64,000 bases of DNA from Clarkia xantiana subsp. parviflora (taxonomy: Eukaryota; Streptophyta; Magnoliopsida; Myrtales; Onagraceae). The stretch is from positions 1,674,001 through 1,738,000 of the forward strand of contig JAPTYO010000018.1 in NCBI GenBank assembly GCA_036873135.1, in the 5' to 3' direction. The notes under the pieces are model-generated. The model did not search any database, was not told the origin of the DNA, and was given only the letters and a program-made list of their open reading frames with translations. The position numbers and the translations under genes were made by a program. Shown piece by piece: positions 56,793-64,000 of this stretch; within the stretch, counting starts at the first letter, position 1, and every line of letters begins with the position of its first letter.

Positions 56793-58594
56793 TGTAAACA
56801 CTTGATTTTTACCCGGACGTAACGACGTTACACATGATACGTCAAATTCCAGACGCGTCAAGCCACAAAGTCTCCAAAAATGCTCAAGGGCACATTAGGG
56901 AAATTATTATAAAATATATTTTAAATTTTTTTGAATTTATTTAATATTTTCGGAATTTTTTAAAAATATATATATAATAATTAGTTTTTTTTTTTATTTT
57001 AGAAAATTATCTGTAAGATATTTATCTCCAGATATTATTTTTTATTCAAAAAAATAATTATCTGTAAAGATAAATATCCTTAGGAATATTCTCTAGAATA
57101 ATTATCTGTTAGCATTTTTTTATTTAAATTTTATCTGTAATCTATACTAGGTTTTTAGTATAAATAGGGGTCTAGTTTAACATTGTAAAGGACAAGAAAA
57201 CACCACAAAAAGCAATAATACACTATTTATCGGGATCCGTGCAATTTTCGTCATCTAGTGTCAGAATTATTATTATTATACTACTATTATTATTATTATT
57301 ATATTACTATTATTATTATTTATTTATTTTTTATTGCAGCTTCTCCTCCCTTTCCCTGCCGTCCCCTCGCCTAACCGCCCTCCAGCCACCATGGTGGCCC
57401 CTCCAGCCACATCGGTGGCCCCTCCGCACTGACCGCCTCGCCCCACCGGCTAGGGTCGCCGCTGCCGCCCGAAGCCGCCGGTTTCCGTTCGCCCGTCGCC
57501 TGGGCTCTCTCTCTCTCTCTTCCCTTCTTCTCCGGCAGCCAGCAGCCCGTCATCAACCAGACCACCGCTCCCTCGCCGGTGACCACCATTGCCGAGCCCG
57601 CCGCCGCAACCTCGCCATCACGGTCGTCGCTGCAGCCTTCCCCAGATCCGGGGACCTTTCGACACCGGCCCCGACCTCCTGAGCCGGCACCCAGCCACCC
57701 ACAGACCCGCCGGACCGAGGATGCTCCGCCCCGCCTCACCGAGGACTCGCTGTCATGACCATCCACCGCGTCCCGTTCCGGTCACCTCGACTGTCCGCCG
57801 CTGCGTGTCAACCTCCGTCACTATCCCCCCATCACAGATCCGGACCGGAGTTTTTTCCTGCCATTCCCGCTGCTGTCACCGGACCTTCAGACGGGCCATG
57901 GCCCGACCACGCCGGAGACCCACCGCTCCGCCCACCGTCTACCATCGCGCCGGGGACCAACTTCCGTCGTCATCCCTCCACCCTAGCACCTCCAGCTGCC
58001 GTCCCAGCGCTCCCTGTTGGTGAATTTTTCCTTTTTTTATATTTTTTTTATTTTTTTTTATTATCTATTAATTTTTTATTTATTATTATTACTATGTTAG
58101 AGTAGTTAGGTGGATGTTAATTTAATCATGACCAAATAATGTGGTTCTAATTTATATGTTACAATATGGTTTAATTAATGTTTACATGTTATTAGGCTCA
58201 GTTTAGTTAGTTTTAAACTTGATTAGTTTAGATTAGCTATATGATTATTTACGTATGTTAATCATGTTAGTCTTGCGCGTAAATCCAATTATGTGAGATG
58301 ATGTACTATTAGGTTTTATTGTTGTTTGTATCAATTTCTAATTAATAAAAAATTGGCAAAAATTGTGAATTGAGTACCGAAAGAGCGTGATTAATTCCCC
58401 GAGTTTTAATTCGTAACAGAACCCCCGAACTCGTATTTCTGATCGTAGACAGATTTATTACCTATGTGTTTAATTAGTTATTCGCTTAGGTAATTTAGGA
58501 TTCTAGTTAGCCTAATAATTAACTAGTGGCGACTCTTTTAAAAATCCACGTTTTCAAAACGTTAATCGCCTTAGGTCAGATTTTAGGTATGACA
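56793..58594 (+). repeat. 3' LTR of G (complete)
   Basis: 1802 bp, from TGTAAACACTTG to GGTATGACA. TATAAATA is at 57159-57166, (ATT)n at 57268-57330 and (CT)8 at 57505-57520. Right of it the 106-bp repeats of D begin at once. Confidence 0.92.
57159..57166 (+). promoter_or_regulatory. TATA box of G 3' LTR
   Basis: TATAAATAGGGG context. The left LTR lacks this part, so G has no promoter of its own at the 5' end. Confidence 0.6.
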
Positions 58595-59380
58595 TCTTAC
58601 AGTCGGCGACGATCAAGGAGATCAGTCATACACTGACTCCCCCGACTTCCGAAAGTCGCCATCTACAAAGGAGATCAATCATAACATTGACTCCTCGACT
58701 TCTTACAGTCGGCGATGATCAAGGAGATCACTCATACACTGACTCCCCCGACTTCCGAAAGTCGCCATCTACAAAGGAGATCAATCATAACATTGACTCA
58801 TCGACTTCTTACAGCCGACGAAGATCAAGGAGATCAGTCATATACTGGCTCCCCCGACTTTCGAAAGTCGCCATCTACAAAGGAGATCAATCATAACATT
58901 GACTCCTCGACTTCTTACAGTCGGCGACGATCAAGGAGATCAGTCACACACTGACTCCCCCGACTTCTGAAAGTAGCCATCTACAAAGGAGATCAATCAT
59001 AACATTGACTCCTCGACTTCTTACAGTCGGCGACGATCAAGGAGATCAGTCATACACTGACACCCCCGACTTCCGAAAGTCGCCATCTACAAAGGAGATC
59101 AATCATAACATTGAATCCTCGACTTCTTACAGTCGGCGTCGATCAAGGAGATCAGTCATACACTGAATCCCCCGACTTCCGAAAGTCGCCATCTACAAAG
59201 GAGATCAATCATAACATTGACTCCTTGACTTCTTACAGTCGGAGACGATCAAGGATATCAGTCATACACTGACTCCCCCGACTTCCGAAAGTCGCCAATC
59301 TACAAAGGAGATCAATTATAACATTGACTCCTCGATTTATTACAGTCGGCGACGATCAAAGAGATCCGTCATGCATTGCC
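58595..59380 (+). repeat. 106-bp tandem repeats in the 3' region of D
   Basis: About seven copies of a 106-bp unit. Each is made of two related halves: AAGGAGATCAGTCATACACTG with CCCCCGACTTCCGAAAGTCG, and AAGGAGATCAATCATAACA with CTCGACTTCTTACAGTCGG. The position between pol and the 3' LTR matches the tandem arrays of A and B. Confidence 0.9.
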
Positions 59381-59536
59381 TCCCTCAATTTCCAAAAGGC
59401 CATCCATCGGGTAAAGATTGATTCGCGAAAAGATAGATGGCCAAGAATGACTGAATCAAGTAGAAAAAGGTACTTGACCTAACTCCTTTCCCTTTTATTT
59501 TCAATAAAGAGAAATGACTCATGTCTCGGGGGCTAG
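59381..59536 (+). other. gypsy D 3' UTR end and polypurine tract
   Basis: It contains AATAAAGAG at 59502 and ends TGTCTCGGGGGCTAG (59522-59536), the polypurine tract before the 3' LTR. Confidence 0.7.
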
Positions 59537-60384
59537 TGTTGGATCAGGAATAAACCTGACATCGCAGCTTATAAAGTCAAGCACATTTTAAATATAAGTT
59601 GACGACCTTTCTTGTTCGTGCTGATAAAGTAGAGATAAAATGTCGAAAAGCACTATTCGAGGAAATCGACTACATCACGAAGATCAGTCGACATAAGTTC
59701 AACCGGAGAAACGAGGGATCTAAATCGAGGAGACGGGTCGAGGTCGACTACAAAAACCTAGGGAAAAATTCTGAGATAGGCGGCGACCTGCTTCCAACCA
59801 TCTCCGAGAAGAAACCTTCCCTCTTAAGTCAAGACAGGTGGCGACCTGCATGTCACCTGCTTAAAAGGAAAACCTTCCTCCGAAGTAAACATGAGGTGGT
59901 GACCTGCTTGTCACCTGCTTAAAAGGAAAACCTTCCTCCGAAGTAAACATGAGGTGGTGACCTGCCTGTCACCTGCTTAAAAGTAAAACCTTCCTCCGAA
60001 GTAAACATGAGGTGGCGACCTGCTTGTCACCTGCTGACTGACAACAGCTTCTATCAGCCAATCACAAAGGGCTGATTGCCCCCCCTAGGCAACCAATCAG
60101 AGGCTAGTAGCCGCCTCTACAAAGTCGGTAAACTTCTTCCTATAAATAGGGGGCTATCTCCTTCAATTAAAATCAATCTGTTCTGAATACTTATATATTA
60201 CACTCTCATATACATTACTAACTTAAGCTTCGGAGTGGAATCAGGGGTTATCCCCACCCCTTTTTTAGGTGCTCGACCTTAAAAGTCTCCCGGAGGAAAT
60301 AAAGTCCTCGAGAGAGCTACGTCAAAGGCGAAGCCTAGAAGTCCATTCCGTGAAGTTTGTGGCCACGTCATTTTGATCCCAACA
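59537..60384 (+). repeat. 3' LTR of gypsy D
   Basis: 848 bp, partner of 39539-40394. The TATA box is at 60141-60150. The right TSD CACGC is at 60385-60389. Confidence 0.95.
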
Positions 60385-60389
60385 CACGC

Positions 60390-61200
60390 TATCGCAGATT
60401 TTCATCTAGCCCATAATGCGGTTTAATGACGAACGGAGTTCATCACGGCGATTTGTAAAACGAAGATCATGTCGATTTACTTCGAAATTAGATTATCGTC
60501 TCGCGTAACCAGGTTTATCCCCCTGATTCTTAGCCAGCCTTGCTCAGTAGAGGCCTCCATCCACCGCAAGTCGACCATACCTGTGTGACTAGGTAAGGCC
60601 TTCATTCGACATAGTATGGCAGAGGTTTGCGTCCTCGTACGACTTAGTTTATAGACTGTAAATCTAATGTATTCAAACATTATGATGTCGATGGATCATA
60701 AACTCGAGTGCAATTCTCTCGTTTATTTAAAATGTAAAACTTTCAATTATCAAAATTTTATCACAGATACATGCCACTTTTATACCTTGCGCAATCCAAG
60801 CAGTTTTACGTGCTTTTCGAATATCTCCTTGCGTAGTGGTTTAGTTAATGGGTCCGCAACCATATTATCAGTGGACAAGTATTCCAAAGTGATTGTATTG
60901 CCTTCTACAATAGATTTAGCATAAAAATATTTCACATCAATGCGTTTAGTCCTACTATGGTACTTTGAATTCTTAACTGCCATAATAGCTGCCTTACTGT
61001 CAGAGTATACCACGACAGGTTTACTCACGTTTTTGACATCAAGGAGTGCAGTAAGAAACCTTTTCAGCCAGACCGTTTCCTGTGCGTTTTTGGAGAGAGC
61101 AACGAATTCTGATTCCATTGTAGACAACGCGACAAAGGTTTACTTCTTGCTCGTCCATGAAATGGCCAAGGAGAAAGACTCCTCCTGTGGTGGACGTACG
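60390..61200 (-). pseudogene. copia E1: end of 3' LTR, 3' UTR and RNase H
   Basis: The LTR ends near 60511 before ATCCCCCTGATTC, the complement of a polypurine tract. RNase H lies on the minus strand (61127-60780): STMESEFVALSKNAQE, VYSDSKAAIMAVKN, KYHSRTKRIDVKYF and MVADPLTKPLRKEIF, ending LLGLRKV with TAA at 60780. Upstream, TTGGVFLL is preceded by the E2 insertion at 61200. The rest of E1 must lie right of the window. Confidence 0.88.
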
Positions 61201-62666
61201 TGTTAGATTACAGAGAGTAATCACTACGGAAACTCAAACAATAGTACATGCTAGTAATCGAAATTACGCAGAAGATCCGCACATACCTCTACGGTAGTCC
61301 GTAGTCCCAAGATCTTTGCAGGAGGGAGTTCACAATCCTCCTGTCGGCACCCGTAGGGGTTCTTGTGATTGAAGCCCTATGTGGTATATTCTTCACAGTA
61401 AAGCCTCTGATCGATTCTTGGAGAGGGACAGACCTCTGGAGTTTTTGTTCGAAAGCAAATTGGCACACCCTTGGTGGATATATGGTTCGGCCGAATATGG
61501 TGTCTCTAGGGGAAGGGTTTTCTCTCAAAACACAACTTAAAGGAAATTGTGATTCACCTTAATAAAATCCCTAACTCCCCATATATATATGAGGAGTAAA
61601 GTGGACAAAAGTCAACTTTACCCCCACCTAAGTTTCGGCCGGCCACGCTAGTATAGGGAGGTCCAATTTTGGGCCTCTCATGTCATTCAGGATTTGAGTC
61701 TGGCCCAATGTCCTAAAGTGACATGTACCCAATTAACTTAGGTAACATATACATATAATGGGCTTCCATTTACGGCGCCCATCACCATATGCTTACAGCT
61801 CCCACTCGCCGGAATGGGAGGGTGCCTGTTAATGTATTGTCGTCCAAATCTGCATCAACATTTCACTCCTTCGATCTATTCCTTTGATTCCGGATAGTTC
61901 ATACGAGGTTTGCCGTGCGAACGATGGACACGACGGGCATCATGCTACTCATCTGTAAGGAGTGCTGTAGCGCCCGCGGAACGTTGATACCCTTTTGTCC
62001 AATAAACTTGTTATAAACAACATGTATATAGTGTCGCGTTGTATCCTTGGTCAACTGATAATTCTCCTTTTGCCTTGTTTCCTCATAGGAACACTTTTCC
62101 AAGGCATCCGTACAAGTATTCACAACCTTCAACTAATATATGGTTGGTGGCCACCTAGTGAATACAAGAGTTTGTGAATTACATATGAATTTGACCATCC
62201 CCATCGCTCATATCCTTAGTCAAACCCAACCGGTTTCCAAAGACGTAGTCACTGGGCCTTTTTGTTCAGCATTACGTTTGTACGCCAGGAAGCGAACATT
62301 GAGCCTGACCTTAGATATGAGTTCTGAGTCCGTGAGGAAACTTTGGGTGCAACTTTATAAGGCTCCCGGGATCAATCACACGCTCGAGGTGAAGAAGTTT
62401 GCGCCCGCCAGAATCACGAGGATTCTTTCCTAGCACAACCGAGTTGTGACCCCGTGATCGAACGTGGCACGCGTAGTATGAAGCACGCGTCGATAGCATA
62501 CCTGAACGTTTAAGTTCAAAGGAATGGGATATGTCAAATCATGCTATCGCAAATTCTCATTTGGCCCAGAATGTGGATTAATGACGAACAAAGTTCATCA
62601 CGACGATCTGCAAAACGAAGATCTTGTCGAGTTACTTCGACAGTAGATGATCGTTCTGCGCAATCA
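61201..62666 (-). repeat. 3' LTR of copia E2 (complete)
   Basis: TGTTAGATTACAGAG to TGCGCAATCA, 1466 bp. It aligns with E1's interrupted LTR and, for its first 600 bp, with 36395-36994. It shows the empty target of D near 62536-62545. Confidence 0.75.
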
Positions 62667-62930
62667 GGTTTATCCCCCCTGATTCTTAGCGAGCCTTGCT
62701 TAGTAGAGGCCTCCCTCCAGCGCAAGACGACCGTACCCGTGTGATGAGATAAGGCCCATATTCGACATAGTTTTGGCAGAGGATTGCGTCCTCCTACGAC
62801 TTAGCTTATACACCGAAAGTTTGATGTAATCAAAACATTATGACGTTTGATCATAAACTCAGTTGCAATTCTTTTGCTTACAAAATGTAACTTTCTAATA
62901 TCAAAATGTTATCACAGATACACGCCACTT

Positions 62931-64000
62931 CTAAACCCTACGCAATCCAAGCAGTTTTACATGCTTTTCGAATATCTCCCTGCGTAGTGGTTTAGTTAAT
63001 GGATCCGCAATCATGTTATCAGTGGACAAGTATTCCATAGTGATGATATTGTCTTCTACCATAGATTTAGCAAAAAATATTTCACATCGATGTGTTTGGT
63101 CTTACTATGGTACTTCGGATTCTCTTTTGCCGCAATGACTGCCTGACTGTCAGAGAACACCTTCACAGGTTTACTCCCGACGTCTCCATCAAGCAGCGCA
63201 GTAAGAAGCCTTTTTAGCCAGACCATTTGCTGTGCGTTCTTGGAGAGGGCTACGAATTCCGATTCCATTGTGGACAGCGCGACACAGGTTTGCTTCTCGC
63301 TCGTCCATGAAATAGCGGCATTAGCAAGGAGAAACACTCCTCCTTTGGTGGACTTTAGATCATCCGGATCGCCACCATGGTCGATGTCACTGTAATCGGT
63401 CAATTCTAACTTCCCGCCCTCATAACACAGTGCGTAATCGGCAGTACCTTTCAGATAACGAATAATTCGTTTTACAGCCTTTAAATGTTGATAGCCAGGA
63501 TCTGATTGGAAACGTGCTACTAGGCTCATAGTGTAACAGATATCCAGACGGGTGCATTGCATGGCGTACATATAACTACCGACCATGCTTAAATACTCCA
63601 CACCCTTCATTTGTTCACGCTCTTCCAGGTTCTTGGGGCCGTCACGTTTTGACAGTGCGCACCCAAACACCACCGGCGTATCCACGGGTTTGGAATCATG
63701 TCATCTGAATCTTTTCAACAGTTTGTTGATATATGCTTCTTGAAACAGACACATTTTTCGGGTAGCCCGATCTCTAGCAATTTCAATGCCCAAGATGTAC
63801 GTGGCCTCTCCCATGTCCTTCATCTCAAATACAGATGCCAACCATGACTTTGAATTGTTCATAAAACTCACATCGTTTGCGGTAATGAGATGTCGTCCAC
63901 GTATAAGGTTAAGAAGACATATTTAGACCCGGAGGTCTTATAATACACGTATGGATCCTCGTGAAAATTCACGAATCCGTTTCCTACGATTTCCTCGTGG
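62931..64000 (-). pseudogene. copia E2 RT and RNase H (partial)
   Basis: RNase H and the RT end lie at 63685-63056: VVFGCALSKRDGPKN, GSYMYAMQCTRLDICY, YLKGTADYALCYEGG, STKGGVFLLANAAISWTSEK, VALSTMESEFVAL. A frame break occurs near 63075, and TAG ends the domain at 62931. Further right, in broken frames, are MCLFQEAYINKLLKRFR and a YVDD region with a shift near 63888. It runs off the window. Confidence 0.88.

Larger units (their letters stand above)
61201..64000 (-). mobile_element. Ty1/copia element E2 (minus strand, 3' part)
   Basis: It begins with its 3' LTR (61201-62666) inserted in E1 RNase H, in the codons before STTGG. The complement of a polypurine tract follows (CCCCCCTGATTC), then the 3' UTR, RNase H and RT running off the right edge. 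The same family as E0 and E1. The TSD cannot be checked. Confidence 0.82.

Noticed and set aside
57239..58105. Pro/Arg/Ser-rich frames of 116-147 codons
   Set aside because: C-rich LTR sequence of G, repeated in the other LTR with different breaks; no domain.

Overview
This is a piece of flowering-plant nuclear DNA made almost entirely of transposable elements. I see no cellular protein gene, tRNA or rRNA. The evidence for a plant is Ty1/copia and Ty3/gypsy elements of plant type, including Tat-lineage gypsy pols with a second RNase H, tRNA-type primer sites, an intron-containing hAT element, (CT)n and (ATT)n microsatellites and AT-rich spacers. I cannot name the species.

Left block (1-36994) is a nested stack that can be peeled layer by layer. 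The innermost is gypsy element B (11544-22397, + strand, TSD GCCCC). It sits inside gypsy element A of the same family (7771-29729, - strand, TSD GTGTC). A sits inside copia element C (2416-30101, + strand, probable TSD TTGGC, probable TATA-type rather than TG..CA LTR ends). C sits inside the 3' LTR of gypsy element F (1-2415 and 30102-30270), and F appears to sit in the 3' LTR of copia element E0 (- strand, 30271-36994). A and B each carry a gag-pol and, on the opposite strand between pol and the 3' LTR, a separate antisense gene. That gene has its own TATA box and introns, and its product has a putative gypsy-type transposon (Transposase_28-like) domain followed by a coiled coil. Because A and B are antiparallel, 7.8-29.7 kb is a large imperfect inverted repeat.

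Middle (36995-38242) is AT-rich non-coding DNA with one candidate decayed Helitron 3' end.

Right block (38243-64000) is a second stack. Copia E1 (- strand) has gypsy element D (39539-60384, TSD CACGC) inserted in its 3' LTR and copia E2 (61201 to beyond the window) inserted in its RNase H. D is interrupted by a hAT DNA transposon (42323-46649, perfect 8-bp TSD AGAAACAT) with an apparently intact three-exon transposase, and by a coding-free LARD-type retrotransposon G (49334-58594) rich in tandem repeats.

Every retroelement coding region is broken by stops, frameshifts or insertions. The hAT transposase is the only long reading frame that looks intact. Functionally the window is a transposon graveyard. 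The points of most interest are the antisense spliced gene, the antiparallel A/B pair and the intact hAT.
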